From Candolleomyces eurysporus (lineage: Eukaryota > Basidiomycota > Agaricomycetes > Agaricales > Psathyrellaceae), in the NCBI GenBank assembly GCA_027579435.1, contig JANBPK010000318.1, positions 1 through 41,557 of the forward strand: a stretch of 41,557 nucleotides of DNA, in the 5' to 3' direction. Under the pieces are notes generated by a model. That model worked only from the letters and a program-made list of their open reading frames with translations, ran no database searches and had not been told where the DNA came from. This document shows, piece after piece, positions 22,076 to 33,554 of this stretch. The translations under genes and the position numbers were made by a program. The stretch's first letter is position 1. Each line of letters begins with the position of its first letter.

Positions 22076-23737
22076 TCATACCCCTTTTTTGGACGTCTCC
22101 GACCAATGCTTCGTAACGGATTCCAGTTTCGGGAACAATCCATCGACATAATGCGCGAGACGCGAAGTCTCACCCTTAGGGAAGGGAGTGGTACCACGCC
22201 TGAGCTTGAAGGGGAAAAGACACATCACTCTGAGGTCGTGGGTTGAAATGAAATGGTTTGGAATTGGCGGAATAATCGAGGTATCCAAGTTGATCGAGAG
22301 AACCTCAAGAAGTGGATTATGTCTTGCTATATCTTCTAGGGCTGAAAGAGGTGGTAGGATCAATTCGTCCATTGTTGCCGGCTGTGATAGAAATTGCAGT
22401 TCCTTGAGACTTTGGAGGGAAGGTAAGATCTTGAGCATCCGCAAGACGATATCCAAGGGAAACCACCGGACACCAAGGACCTTCAACTGGGTGATATTCC
22501 GCAATGATGACAGGTTCGTTAAGAAATGTTTGGGATCGGTGTACTCGACGTTACTCTGCAGGGCGATCGAAGCCTCGGGTTTGAAGGAGGCATTGTCCCA
22601 TCGAATAATCAAGGAATTGAGCTGTTTACTTCTCTTCATATGGGCTGCCGCCGCAAATGGGACAAGTGCTATATGTCTGCAGTCATCATCGAAGTCGTCG
22701 TTGATCACATTCATCCTCACAGTCTCAAGAAACCGAGGGGACAAGTGTGTTGCGACCAGAAACTGCGTTTTACCAGGGGCTTCCACGACGAGTATTCGGA
22801 GATTGGGAAGGCTAGATGCTTGGGATGTGGGAGCGGCCAGGCCAGATGAAGAGGGAAATTGGAAGCCGTTGCCCTGTGGGTCGTGGGGCGCATGTTTTTG
22901 TCGAATGTTGAGGTATTCAAGAAGAGTAAGCTGTTCCAAACACTTGAGGGAATTGGCGGTCATCGCATTGGATATTGTAAGCGATAAGGATGTCAAAGAT
23001 TGGAGTGTTGATAGACTGGAGATGACTTCGCAGTTCGGGAAATGAGTGATCTCGACGTCTTTGAGATTTCGAGCTCGTTCGCGAGCAGAGATTACGAGAG
23101 CAAGGCAGGCATCTTTAGTATGCTGCCCCATGGTGACAACTTCAAGCTCGACGCGAAGGCTATGGATAGTGGGAAGGGCAGAGTATGCCGTGAAGATGGC
23201 CAGATCATTGAGCGACATGAGATGAAGGGATTGAAGCGCTGGGAAAAGTGGCGCGTGATGTTCGCTCGACTTCGACAGGTAAAGCAGCCAAGGGGGATGG
23301 ATAGATGGTGATTCGTCGAGTGTAATGACCAAATGCTTTGTTCTGGATGAATAGAGCTTGAACCTCTCCCAGTTTTCGGATGAGATTCCATGCGGATACG
23401 TCTGTAGCACTATTAACTCAATATCATATTCCGCATAAGAGCTTACCAGAGGCTCAAGGAATCGGCCATGACGGTCCTTGTGGGACGGTAAGATTAAGCT
23501 AAAGAATGGTTTGAGAGAGGTCATCGTGTTCCAAAGTATGCCTAAGCTCGCGTGAGAGAAGGCGCAGTTCACCACCGCGAGTTCTGCAAAGATTTTCGTC
23601 CATTTCGCTGGAAGCTCTGGTTTTTTGGCTTTGAGAATCTGGATTCCTGCTTCCGACTTGGTTATGTCGTCGAGAAACGAGAATATGAGAGATGTAAGCT
23701 CCATATTGTTCAAAACTTGTGCTGAAGGTGTCGACAT
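22076..23737 (-). CDS. F-box-like leucine-rich-repeat protein
   Basis: Single open frame of 553 aa from ATG at 23737. The N terminus (VLNNMELTSLIFSFLDD, then LAVVNCAFSHASLGILW) has the pattern of basidiomycete F-box-like domains, which in general link substrates to SCF ubiquitin ligases. The rest is a series of irregular leucine-rich repeats (SLTSLSLTISN, LTLLEYLNIR, LPNLRILVVEA, LRNITQLKVL). It is clearly related to the genes at 33555 and 38022, sharing FFxxxLP, NWERFKLYSSRTK and the C-terminal YVDGLFPKLESV. Those paralogues continue past the point where this frame stops. Here the continuation (YDAWVEVGKMV) lies in another frame to 21985, reached by losing one G of the GGGG run at 22084-22081. 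So the true protein may be about 583 aa, or the gene has a recent frameshift. Confidence 0.8.
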   Translation of the reverse strand: MSTPSAQVLNNMELTSLIFSFLDDITKSEAGIQILKAKKPELPAKWTKIFAELAVVNCAFSHASLGILWNTMTSLKPFFSLILPSHKDRHGRFLEPLVSSYAEYDIELIVLQTYPHGISSENWERFKLYSSRTKHLVITLDESPSIHPPWLLYLSKSSEHHAPLFPALQSLHLMSLNDLAIFTAYSALPTIHSLRVELEVVTMGQHTKDACLALVISARERARNLKDVEITHFPNCEVISSLSTLQSLTSLSLTISNAMTANSLKCLEQLTLLEYLNIRQKHAPHDPQGNGFQFPSSSGLAAPTSQASSLPNLRILVVEAPGKTQFLVATHLSPRFLETVRMNVINDDFDDDCRHIALVPFAAAAHMKRSKQLNSLIIRWDNASFKPEASIALQSNVEYTDPKHFLTNLSSLRNITQLKVLGVRWFPLDIVLRMLKILPSLQSLKELQFLSQPATMDELILPPLSALEDIARHNPLLEVLSINLDTSIIPPIPNHFISTHDLRVMCLFPFKLRRGTTPFPKGETSRLAHYVDGLFPKLESVTKHWSETSKKGV

Positions 23738-24079
23738 TGGTAGATGTTTTGAAATTGGGATGCTTCCATGCTTTCATGACTCCCTTATCTTGAATGTCCG
23801 CTCCATACTCCGCTTTGACTACCACCCGCGAAAAAATTCTCTCTTTCACTAATACACCGCTAACACTCGGTGACAACGTTCTGAAAACGGCTATCGACGA
23901 TGCTGGCTGCTTGATGAGGGTGTACTTTGCTTTTCGAATACCTTCTTCCAACGATCCTCTTGCTGGAGTCGTGCTCAAGGGACTCGGAGGACGGAAGCCA
24001 AACTTTTTGAATTTCGTCCAGCCGCCACCATTGTCGCGTCGATATGGTGTTCGACACTTCCTCGGGGGTTCTCGCTTAT
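23738..24079. other. Between LRR gene and decayed copy, no gene seen
   Basis: Contains the 5' flank of the LRR gene. Short frames on both strands do not resemble known proteins. Confidence 0.4.
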
Positions 24080-24720
24080 CGCACCAAGCTGCATTAACGA
24101 TAGATATACGTCGTGACCTGAAACCGGATAAGTGCGTGAATAGAAGTTGAAGAGAGCCTGACTCATTGATGATCTAGGTACAGTCAGCTGCCTGCCAAGC
24201 CCGCACTGTTTAAAACGTACGCACCCCCTTTTCGACATCGGCCCAAGCCCTATACGCAGGTTTTTTTTTTTTTGGTTCGGCAGTCAACACCTCGTAAGAG
24301 ATTCCGGCTTCGGGAACAACCTATTGACATAAAGGGAAGCGCGAAGTCTCATCCATACGGAAGGGAGTGGCATCAACCCTGAGCTTGGAGGGGTAAGGCA
24401 CACTACTTGGAGGTCGTGGGTTGAAATGAAATGACTTGGTCCAAAGGGCTTTCCTGGTTATCGAAATTTGCTCGGCGACATTGCGACGACAACGAAACTT
24501 TCATGGGTGATGTCGACGGCTTCATAAGAGCAATAGCGCATGGTACACTATGGTCCGCTCAAGAACTGAAAATCGACATGTTTTTCAAGATATTCGCCGG
24601 GCCCTTTTCCCAAACTTTCCTCTCCACCATCTACTTGATATCCTTGACCGACAATGTCCCTTTGATTGCAAGCGTAAGGGCACGCAACGAGACTCTCATA
24701 TCGACTCGGACATCTTGAAC
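24080..24720 (-). pseudogene. Decayed 3' copy of the F-box-like LRR gene
   Basis: Bases 24080-24445 align with 21880-22250, that is the 3' end and 3' flank of the neighbouring LRR gene: gaagtctcatcc..gaagggagtgg..aggtcgtgggttgaaatgaaatg. The reading frame is broken by several stops on the coding strand. The homopolymer matching the A6 of the intact gene has grown to a run of 13 T on the + strand (24261-24273). Further upstream on the coding strand (24445-24720), only weak traces of coding sequence remain. I conclude this is a tandem duplicate that has degenerated. Confidence 0.7.
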
Positions 24721-24990
24721 GGTAGTGAGTCCAGTGAGCAGCTTTCCAACAGCTGTTGAGCAAGGTAAGTTTTGCAGCATTACCATTTCTCCCTCAAATC
24801 GGTGATAAGCTAAGAAAACCTTCTTTCAATGGGTCTAAGATAGCCTCTTAGCTACCCTGTGCTGTCGAGAGGTACCCATATACCATACTCGTCGTTGTTA
24901 AAACACTCAACAACATCCAACGCGCGTCCAGATTCCGCAGCTCCACCCTCTCCCCCTCATTCCCACCACCCAGACTACGTTTTCGGAGAG

Positions 24991-25353
24991 ATGTCCCTTG
25001 TTGGGTTCTTCGACTTCCCGACTGAAATCAGCGATGAGATCCTTTCGTATCTCCCTTCCGGCAATCCTGCTTCCTTGCAAGGTCTCCAGCTAGGACTCAC
25101 TTGCAAAACCTTATACGAGATCCTGCGACCTGTAATCGTGAAGATACAGGTAGACCAGCTGGTGGCAGCTACCAGAACATCTAACCTTCGAATACGTAAG
25201 TTGCACCGTTCGTCAACGTCCCATTCTCGAGCCGCACCTGCATTCGTGGGCTACCGCGATTCCAATTGGCTCCCAATTGCATCCAGGCGCAAGCGAGCTT
25301 GCAGAAGTGACTGTATATTAGCCATGGCCCCTTCACCCGTCCGAGGACCCTGA
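24991..25353 (+). CDS. F-box domain protein, short or broken
   Basis: From the ATG at 24991 the frame begins SLVGFFDFPTEISDEILSYL and continues through LTCKTLYEILRPVIVKI, a good match to the N-terminal F-box motif of fungal proteins, which bind SKP1 in SCF ubiquitin ligases. After about residue 75 (TSNLRIR) the frame reads into composition unlike a protein and stops at 25353. A possible GT-AG intron (25196-25289) instead leads to SELAEVTVY and a stop at 25318-25320. Coding-like sequence follows in other frames (DPEPEYDFGITYQQVGHKIL near 25347) but with stops. I therefore think it is either a tiny F-box gene or, more likely, the surviving 5' part of a larger decayed one. Not closely similar to the LRR paralogues in this window. 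Confidence 0.5.
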   Translation: MSLVGFFDFPTEISDEILSYLPSGNPASLQGLQLGLTCKTLYEILRPVIVKIQVDQLVAATRTSNLRIRKLHRSSTSHSRAAPAFVGYRDSNWLPIASRRKRACRSDCILAMAPSPVRGP

Positions 25354-26372
25354 ACCAGAGTATGACTTCGGTATTACTTACCAGCAAGTGGGGCACAAAA
25401 TATTGTCATATCTACATCAGCGGAATTCTGTCTCAGTACGGTCCCTGATCTACAAGTGAATGTGCCTACGTCAGATTATCGAGGACGCTGGCCTTATGTC
25501 GGAGATTTCCGTGCCGAGTCATCGACACATCGATGTAATATTGCCTGAGACTTCCTGAAGACAACTCATTCATCTCGAGGCATCTCAGAGAGATGGTTTA
25601 TCGGATAATTTCCCATCGATATTTGGGAAGCATGGAACTGCGGAGAAATTGCATTGAACCAACTAAGTGCCCTCCTAAACCGAAAGGGGAAGCCTTTTGA
25701 GTGCACGACAGGCATAATGCGTAACATGCCATGTCTCTCCTCATGTCAATCTTCACCCATACTGGTTATTCCTTAAATCACCTTGCCAGGGATGGGGCAA
25801 CAGGTACCGGGCGGCTTTCTCTGTTGCAATCTGGATTCGAAAGGTCAGTGGCACCAACAGGGATTTAACGCTGCGAAGTCTAGCCCCAAGGACGGGTCTC
25901 CAGTCACTGCCAATATGTATGCAAAAACGATGTGTTTCTCCGCCCATCTTATTCTTGTGTGAACATCGCCTCGCTAATGCCGAAGAACACCGACAGATTC
26001 CTTTCGCTTCGTCGCAGCCGACGCCTTGCGGGCTTCCGAATTCACCGAGCATCTTTGCGAGGCGCATCAGGACACACACATTCGCTCTTTTGCGCTTTTT
26101 CTAGGCAATTCTCCGCCAAAATTGGCCTGACTTTGTGCCAAAATTTGTGAGCTTTTGAATCTCGGACTCTTTTTGGGCCTGACGGCGTGTGACTGCGCCG
26201 AAAAGTACCAAAAGTAAACTCGAAGTTGACTGATTTACCTTCTGACCTGCTGGTACTTGGCCGACAATCGCGAAGGATGTCGAAATCGCATGACCACCTT
26301 CTCATGGCATAGTCTCGCCTACTTATACGGCGAGGACCTCGATGATTCTCTGTCCAACCCATTCAGAACGGA
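25354..26372. other. Intergenic with decayed coding traces
   Basis: The first 150 bases contain a coding-like run ending in a stop, perhaps part of the broken F-box gene. The rest shows no gene I can support. The last 200 bases should be the promoter of the GMC oxidoreductase, with a weak TATA-like cttatacgg about 60 nt before its ATG. Confidence 0.4.
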
Positions 26373-28624
26373 ATGGGCAAACTCACGACCCTTGTAGGGC
26401 TTCTTGTCCTTAGCGCTTCTCTCGTTCATGGAAAGGTCTACACCGATCTCGAACAGCTGGACTCCGCGAAAGAATCATACGACTTCATTGTTGTTGGAGG
26501 TTTGGACATTTATTGTCGTAGCTGCTCCTAATTGACCACCCATCAGGTGGAGTTGGAGGCTCAGTCGTGGCTAGTCGACTTTCAGAAAACCCTCGTTACA
26601 ATGTTCTCCTAGTTGAAGCCGGGCCCGAGTTAGTCTCCGTTTTCCGTTTCCCCTCACGCATACACCTTAACGCCGATTCCTTCATAGCAATGTGGGTGTT
26701 ACTGAAATCGCTGTCCCTGGTATGTTCTTCGGTATCAACAGGACGTACACCTGGGGCCATGTCACGACGCCTCAAGTTGGCTTGAATGATCGTTCCCTGC
26801 CATATACGCAAGGACGCGTCCTTGGTGGATCTAGCTCTGTCAGTGAGTGGAAAGCGATTACTGTACTGTCATTGGTCGTCAAGACTGAGATGAAACTCGT
26901 AGATGGGATGATGTATACTCGCGGTTCGTCTGATGATTTCGACCTTTGGGGGAAAGTATCAGGGGATCGTTCCTGGTCCTGGAAAACCCTGTTCCCATAT
27001 TTCTTGCGCGTAAGCCTGACACGTCTAATTTGAGTCTCCGTAAGATTAATGCAATATGCCTTAGAACGAAAAACTTGTCCCACCTCCCGGTGGTCGTAAC
27101 GCGAGTGGCCAGTACGATCCTCGGTACCACGGCTATCGCGGCCCCACTACAGTCAGCCTTCCATGGGGTGGCCCGACAGATTTCGATCTGTTAGCGCTCA
27201 AAAACGCTGAGCAAAGCAAGGAGATAAAGTTTAATTTGGAGCCTAACTCGGGCAAACCTTCAGGCCTTAGTAAGTTAGATTATCCCTGATTTTCGCGCGT
27301 AAAACAACTAGCATTANTTTTTTCGTAGTTTGGGTTCAATCTACGATCGGAAACGGTGAACGATGCAGCGCCGCCGTTGGATTCCTTGGAACCAAAGCCA
27401 GGGAACGACCCAACTTGACCATCCTACTCAACACCCAGGCCACTCGCGTGCTTCCTTCGAAGGAGTCTCGTCAATTGGATATCAGGACTCTCGAAATTGC
27501 TTCCATTGCAAGCGGTACTATATCCCTCTCCGCTCCTCAGACGCCAAGCTTACACTGAACCGTCTTCCCAGGTAAAACGACCGCTGTCACTGCCAAAAAA
27601 GAGGTTATTTTGTCGGCCGGAGCGTTTGGAACACCTCACCTTCTTCTGAACTCTGGTATCGGAGACAAGAAAGACTTGGAAGAGGTCAAAGTGAAAGCCA
27701 TTCACCATCTTCCTGAAGTTGGCAAAGGATTGAGCGACCACCTGACTTTCCCCGTCGGTTGGACCGCCAACGACACGATTAAACCCGTCGATTATGCTGC
27801 TGCTTTGGAGCAATGGCAGACCAACCGTACTGGACCTTTGAGCGAAGCTGTCGGGCATCAGGTTATGTTTGCTCGCATTCCACCGAGCGCTCCCTTGTTT
27901 AAGGAGCACCGCGATCCCGCATCCGGTCCCAATGCACCTCACATTGAGATTACCCTTGCTGCAAGTCATTTTATTGTCTGCGTGAAATGATTTTGCAGTC
28001 TGACACCAATTCAGACCCAGGGAGCTCAGGTCGGGGCGTACATCGTCCTTTTGACCCCCAAATCCCGTTAGTCCCATACTCTTCCACCCGCGATGCTATA
28101 CTCAGAAAAATCATTCAGGTGGTTCCGTGAAAATTGCTTCCAACAACCCTCTCGACAAGCCACTCATCGACCTCGGTTTCCTTACCCACCCGTTCGATAT
28201 TGAAGCCATCAAGGAGGGTGTCCGATTGGCTAAACGATGGTACGATGGACCCGCTTACAAGGGCTATATCACCGGTTTCCTTGGTCCAGATCCAGATGCG
28301 CTCCCCGCTGAAGAGTTTGCCGATCAGCTGAAGGCGGCTGCTGGGACCTTCTGGCACCCTGTCGGGACTGCTACTATCTCGCCCAAGGGAGCGAAGCATG
28401 GCGTTTTGGACCCGGATTTGAAGGTCAAGGGCGTGAAAGGGCTTCGCGTCGTTGATGGCTCTGCGATTGTAAGTGTCTTTCGTTTCGCTACCCAACAGTC
28501 ATTGCTGGATTTCAACTGACGAACCCCCCGATTCGTGCAGCCGTATGTTCCAACTGCGCATACTCAAGCCTCTGTGTACGTCCTCTCAGAGAGGGCCTCG
28601 GATCTCATCAAGGACTCCTGGTAA
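26373..28624 (+). CDS. Secreted GMC oxidoreductase, aryl-alcohol-oxidase-like
   Basis: FAD enzyme that probably oxidises aryl or other alcohols outside the cell and delivers H2O2 or reduced quinones, as in the CAZy AA3_2 group. Ten exons (26373-26499, 26547-26628, 26688-26842, 26903-27009, 27065-27269, 27329-27514, 27572-27960, 28015-28066, 28119-28468, 28541-28624) give 578 aa, near the usual 590-600. A signal peptide ([18 protein letters not shown]) comes first, then the dinucleotide-binding [15 protein letters not shown] near 42, GMC signature 1 [12 protein letters not shown] near 112-123, and signature 2 [15 protein letters not shown] near 305. The catalytic His pair is likely in FWHPVGT (about 517) and PTAHTQ (about 557). 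Intron 27961-28014 seems to be GC-AG; a different choice there would alter about 10-15 residues. The n at 27317 lies inside an intron. Neighbours give no operon-like context. Confidence 0.9.
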
Positions 28625-28948
28625 ATACGGGAGCAGGGATCTGGGCACGGTGCACAAAGAACAATATCGACGGACAGCATATAGCCGAGGATGATATTGA
28701 AGACGGTGTCATCGATTTTTGGAAAGCCTGAAACCTAAATTGATTCTATTAAATGATTTCTAGAGCAAGGTTGACACCTTTAGTTTCTACTGGCTGCATT
28801 TCGGAAGTGTCACAGAGAACTGGTGCGGTTCTCGTTTCGGTGCAAGAGCGAGCGATTTTGCCTGGCTTGTTCCAGATAACATCCAGAAGCTGTCGATCGT
28901 CGTCGTTGAGTTTATGGTCTATGCTTTATATTCGGAGCGAATTCCTCA
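28625..28948. other. Intergenic between convergent genes
   Basis: No gene seen. Should hold the 3' UTR of the GMC gene (+) and the end of the unidentified minus-strand locus. Confidence 0.45.
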
Positions 28949-30210
28949 TTATTCATACTTGTCACTGCTGGGATCGTACGGAAGTTTGGTGAACCTGGGA
29001 GGAGCCAGCTCCGGCCTCCAATAAATCAACTCGACAAGCTCCCTCGACTTCTCAACCAAACGCCGAGAATGCTCATACAGTTGGGGCAAGTCACCCTGCC
29101 GAGTATACTGACGGAACTTGATGTCTGCCGCCAGGACCACCAATAGCAATAGCCAACTCGAACGCGAATGGGGGAAGGCGCTGAGCCTGGTCGGTGCTGG
29201 CAGACTCAGACGTCGGCTGAGACGCGGTACCGGTGGAGAATGCTTGACGGAGTGTCCCATCTTGCTGAAAGACTTGGTAGAAGGCACACTGGCCGTCAGT
29301 CTGATAGACAGGGAGATAGAGAAAATGCTTCGGATGGAGGATGACAAGCTCGTACTTCACGTTGGGAAAAGCTTCTCGAAAGACCTGTTATAAACACGCT
29401 ATGTGAGAATGAGTCCCCTGCAACAACGGCAAAAGCTTGCTGTGCGTCTCTTTGGAACGGGCTGACAACTTGAAAGCGACGGATGAAGTCTCCACGACCC
29501 CGTGTCCATTTATATATCCCACATCTCGTTTTCTTGAGTGAATAACTCGGTGAACATGCTGAGGCTCTCGAGCGAGACCGTCGGAACTACCACACCGAAT
29601 TTATTCTTGAGCCTGTTCAAAGTGAGATCTACTCCTTCGAAAAACGTTAATTTTCGAATTCCCCGTTGTACGTAGTCAGATGAACCTACAATTGACAAGA
29701 TTCTCTGGAGCATCGAGGTGGAACAAATCCGAGACGACGTTCAGAGCTTTCAGCCTCTCACCCTAGCTTAAAAAGATACCTGTAAGACATCCATTCGACG
29801 GGAGGACGAGGACAACCCACTCACAATTTTTCTTGCCAAAACTTTGCTTCCTCGAACGGCGTACACACAATGTGCCCTCTGGTAACTGGTTGGCATAGCA
29901 GACTTCGTTGGTAATGAAAGAAGGCTCATCACGGGCAATATTGTGAGGCCCTTCGTCGTCCCCCGACCCAGCACAGGACCGCCGTTGGAGAGCTCGCCAC
30001 GCCGATCCTCGAGGGCACCCCATGCTGGGACCGCTTGAAGATCAGCCAAGTTGACCGCAGTGCTGAGTACGTTCTGGTTGTCCTGTTCGATGATGAGGAT
30101 CGACATAGTGGAAAGTAAATGGTTAGTTTCAAGAACCATCCATCTGAACCAGCCGACATAAATACCACTGTCCGTACGAGTCAAAATGAAAACCACGATC
30201 GCCACCACGA
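28949..30210 (-). pseudogene. Unidentified, apparently frame-broken gene
   Basis: The minus strand shows protein-like stretches in succession but in different frames: STAVNLADLQAVPAWGALED (near 30065), DEPSFITNEVCYANQLPEG (near 29930), ERLKALNVVSDLFHLDAPEN (near 29760), VVVPTVSLESLSMFTELF (near 29600), REAFPNVKYELVILHPKHFL (near 29385), LPPFAFELAIAIGG (near 29170) and KSRELVELIYWRPELAPP (near 29030), ending at the stop at 28949. Some joins could be introns (donor gtgagt at 29823, gtaggt near 29690), but at 29140 and about 29960 the frame changes with no intron in between. I do not recognise the family. It may be a gene with sequencing indels or a genuine pseudogene. It lies between convergent GMC and co-directional NDUFS1. 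Confidence 0.4.
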
Positions 30211-30323
30211 GGCTCTCGAATGAAAGAGAGAGAAAAAAGGGAATCGGATTTTGAGATTAGACAGTCAATCTACTTATCTATCTACGGGTGTCAAATACGA
30301 AGAGAACGAGGAACTATTATCTA

Positions 30324-33027
30324 TCACGCAAACGCAGCCTGAGGTGCTTTGCCCGCATCCCCATGGCTCTCGTTCTTAACGAACGCCTTTGTGCATTGAG
30401 CCATAGTCACCGATCTATACATCAAAAAAAAAGGCAGAGGAAGAAAAAAAAAGAGTCAGCATCGCCAGTCAACCAAAGAATANAAGAANAGACANCACTC
30501 ACGCTCTCGATATAGGATCAGTCTGATAAAAGTTGGCAATAGGTTTCCTAAACGGAGCACCCGANATCTTCGCNCCCTGNGTCGACTCAACAACGCTCTT
30601 CAGCCCCAAAAGCGCAACTTCCGGCGACGTAACCTCCGCAACGTTGAACCTCACCGCCGTCGGCGAGAGCTCCCATATCCTTTCGCTCAACATCATGACA
30701 TCGTCGTACCAGAGCGGTTCACCAACGACTTCCGAGAGCGCACGAATGATCTTCCAATCGTCCCGGGCAGCCCCAGGTGGGCTGACAGCGGCCCGACCTT
30801 GCTGTGTGCGTCCCTCANGTGTTCACCCATGTCGAGGCCTTCTCGGTGTATGCGCTGCCGGGGAGGATGACGTCGGCGAGCTGAGCACCGAGGTCACCGT
30901 GGTGGCCCTGGTAAACGACGAAAGCATCTTGAGGAATCGAGCTGGGGTCGACCTCGTCCGCGTTCAGGAGGTAGACGAATTTAGGCTTGGTGGTAGAGGC
31001 CTTCTTCGAGGGTGTGAACCCAATATCGTAGGCAGCAACCCGCGAGGCAACCTATCAAGGAACGTCAGCAACCAAAATCAAGAATAAACAGGGAAAAAAG
31101 CAACACACCCGCTGAAGCACGCTGAAACCGTTCCACTCGGGGGTAACGAGCTTAGCCTTGTTCACCTCAACAAACTTGGCGAGCTCGTTGTAGATTGCAG
31201 AGCTATCAGGGTGTTCCGACAACGCGCTACCAACGATGATAAGAGGCTTCTTGGCGGCCTTGAACTTCTCAGCGAAAGGCGATTTTCCAGTAAGGAAGTC
31301 GGTCAACGCCTTGGCATTGTCGCCGAGATGCTCGTAGCCATAGGTGGTCTCCACCTTTTCACCAATGAGACCAACCTCCAAGCCGGTGTGGAGCCATGAT
31401 TTGCGGATACGGGAGTTGAGGACTGCTGCTTCGTGTCGGGGGTTGGTGCCGACAAGGAGGATGGCATCGGCCTCCTCGACGCGGGGAATGGTAGTGTTGA
31501 AGATGTAGTTCGACCGGACGTCGACACCGTGCACAGGAGGAGCGTTGCCACCAACTTGATCAGTAGTGAGGTTGTCGGAGCCGAGACGGTTGACCAAATC
31601 CTTCAAGGCGACCAGGGATTCTGTGTCGGCGAGGTGGCCAGCAACTGCTTGAATCTCGTCTCCGGTAGCACCGGAGCTGGCAAGTCCGTCAGAAACTGCC
31701 TTGAGAGCATCTTCCCAGGTCGCAGCAACGAACCGGTCACCCTGCTTGACAAGAGGGGTGGTAAGTCGCTGGAACTTGAGACCGTCGTAGGCGTAACGCG
31801 TCTTGTCGCTGATCCATTCTTCGTTAACGTCATCGTTGGTCTTGGGCTGGATACGCATAACCTGGACACCCCGGGAGTCGATGCGAATGTTGGAGCCGAC
31901 CGCGTCCAAGACGTCTATCGACTCGGTGCTCTTCAGTTCCCAAGGACGGGCATGGTAGGCGTATGGCTTGCTTGTAAGGGCACCGACGGGGCAAAGGTCG
32001 ACGATGTTGCCGGACAGTTCCGAGTCCATCATTCGCTCGACGTAAGTTCCAATCTGCATGTCGTTTCCGCGGCCCGTGGTACCAAACTCTTCAACGCCTG
32101 CAACTTCGTTCGCGAACCGAACACAACGCGTGCACTGGATACACCGGTTCATGGAGGTCTTGACGAGGGGACCCAAGTCCTTGTTTTCGACGGCTCGCTT
32201 GCCGGTGATTTCGTGGAATCGTGTGCGGTCTGAGCCATAGCGCATTGACTGGTCTTGAAGATCACATTCTCCTCCCTGGTCGCAAACGGGGCAGTCGAGA
32301 GGGTGGTTGGCGAGCAAAAATTCCATGACACCTTCCCTGGCCTCGTGAACCAGAGGGGAGTTGGTCCACACCTTGGCACCGGGCATAGCTGGCATCGCAC
32401 TGGATAACAACATGAGATATTGAATAGGCAAGACGAGTCGGGGCACATACCAGGAAGCCACGGGTTTCGGTGAACGCTCTACCTCGACCAAACACATACT
32501 GTGAAATGCGTCAGCACACGTTGCGGAAAAGCGGGAGAAATGCTGCTCACCGACAGTTGCCAGCAATAGCCAACCTAAACGCATCCAAATGTTAACTTTA
32601 GCCATGAATACATGTAGAGCCGGCGTACCTGTCATGGTAACAGAATCTGTTGAAAAGTCAGACCGCGGTCCCCTCCAGCAGAATTTTGTGACGAACCTTG
32701 GTATTGTCGCACCGGCAGCCTCGCATGCTTGAATCAACGCAGAACCTATAGACCCAACCCTCAGTCGCCAATGCTAGCCCCAAAACTCTGTTCCAACGAA
32801 CCCTGGGGAACCGTGACCTCCTTCCCGTCCACCGTCAATGTAATATCAGCACCCCGCGCTGCTGTAGACGCAAATTTCCGCTTGGCTACACGTCTATGAG
32901 TCCANNNGAGCGTGTTGTCATGATTCCAGCACGACGTACCGGAGTGGGGACCCTGGGACGACGCAGCGAGCTTTCCGAGTCGCCCCGCCGCTGTTGGGCG
33001 CGACACCGACGAAACCAGTCGTAGCAT
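30324..33027 (-). CDS. NDUFS1: NADH:ubiquinone oxidoreductase 75/78 kDa subunit (complex I), mitochondrial
   Basis: Largest subunit of the matrix arm of respiratory complex I, carrying electrons from NADH through iron-sulfur clusters. Eight exons (33027-32802, 32745-32697, 32646-32629, 32574-32551, 32498-32451, 32399-31109, 31051-30503, 30414-30324) give about 764 aa. A mitochondrial presequence rich in Arg/Ser precedes [20 protein letters not shown]. Cluster ligands are visible: [16 protein letters not shown] for the 2Fe-2S cluster, [17 protein letters not shown] for one 4Fe-4S cluster, and [10 protein letters not shown] with CPVGAL for another. The middle part includes [11 protein letters not shown] and [14 protein letters not shown]. 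Frame requires dropping the n at 30818; the n bases at 30565, 30574, 30580 and 32905-32907 stand for real bases. The last intron (30502-30415) contains further n bases and A/G-rich sequence. Housekeeping gene, intact; the tiny exons 3-5 (18, 24, 48 nt) are notable. Confidence 0.93.
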
Positions 33028-33554
33028 GGGTGGTCAAGAGAGAAAGGTATTAGAAAAAAGGGTCGAGGATGGTCGCGAGGGTGGGCCCAACGCCCACAGA
33101 CAGTGAGGATAGAAAATGTAATGAGCTGGTCACTGTCTTGAACGACGACCAACCACGTCCACTCAATTTCAGATTCCCACAGTTTTCGAGCGGAGTTGGA
33201 AGCTGCGCTGGCCGAGGCTCTTTCCTTTTCCGGGAGGGCCAATGGGCAGCGTTTGATCTCAAATTCAGCACTGCTCTGCACCAAGGAATCGATCCTCACC
33301 CCATCGTCGCCCAGAATGAGCAAGAAGCTGCCTGAAAAGTCAGCCTGGTCAAAAGGTCCACCGAAAGANCCCCCCTCAGGTTAACCCCCGCGCCCAGCCT
33401 TCCGCCCCATCCGCTCTATACCAACATCGTTTCACCCCACGAAGTGTTCCCGGTCAGGCTGCCCCTATCAAGGATGGTGCGCACTCCCAGTCACTCCTCC
33501 GTCCTGTTCTCCCCGCTCACCTGATGTCCAGGCTCCTCCATACCTCCTGACGCA
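33028..33554. promoter_or_regulatory. Divergent promoter region, NDUFS1 / F-box-LRR gene
   Basis: 527 bp between the start codons of two divergently oriented genes. It must contain both promoters. The half from 33253 onward is duplicated upstream of the second F-box-LRR gene (from 37720), so the NDUFS1-proximal half is unique. The n at 33369 sits before a C run. No specific factor sites claimed. Confidence 0.5.

Noticed and set aside
22188..23045. Long 285-aa open frame on the + strand
   Set aside because: It is antisense to the F-box-like LRR gene, whose leucine-rich coding explains the lack of stops; composition is not protein-like.
31433..32233. 266-aa + strand open frame
   Set aside because: Antisense shadow of NDUFS1, whose cluster motifs are unmistakable on the other strand.
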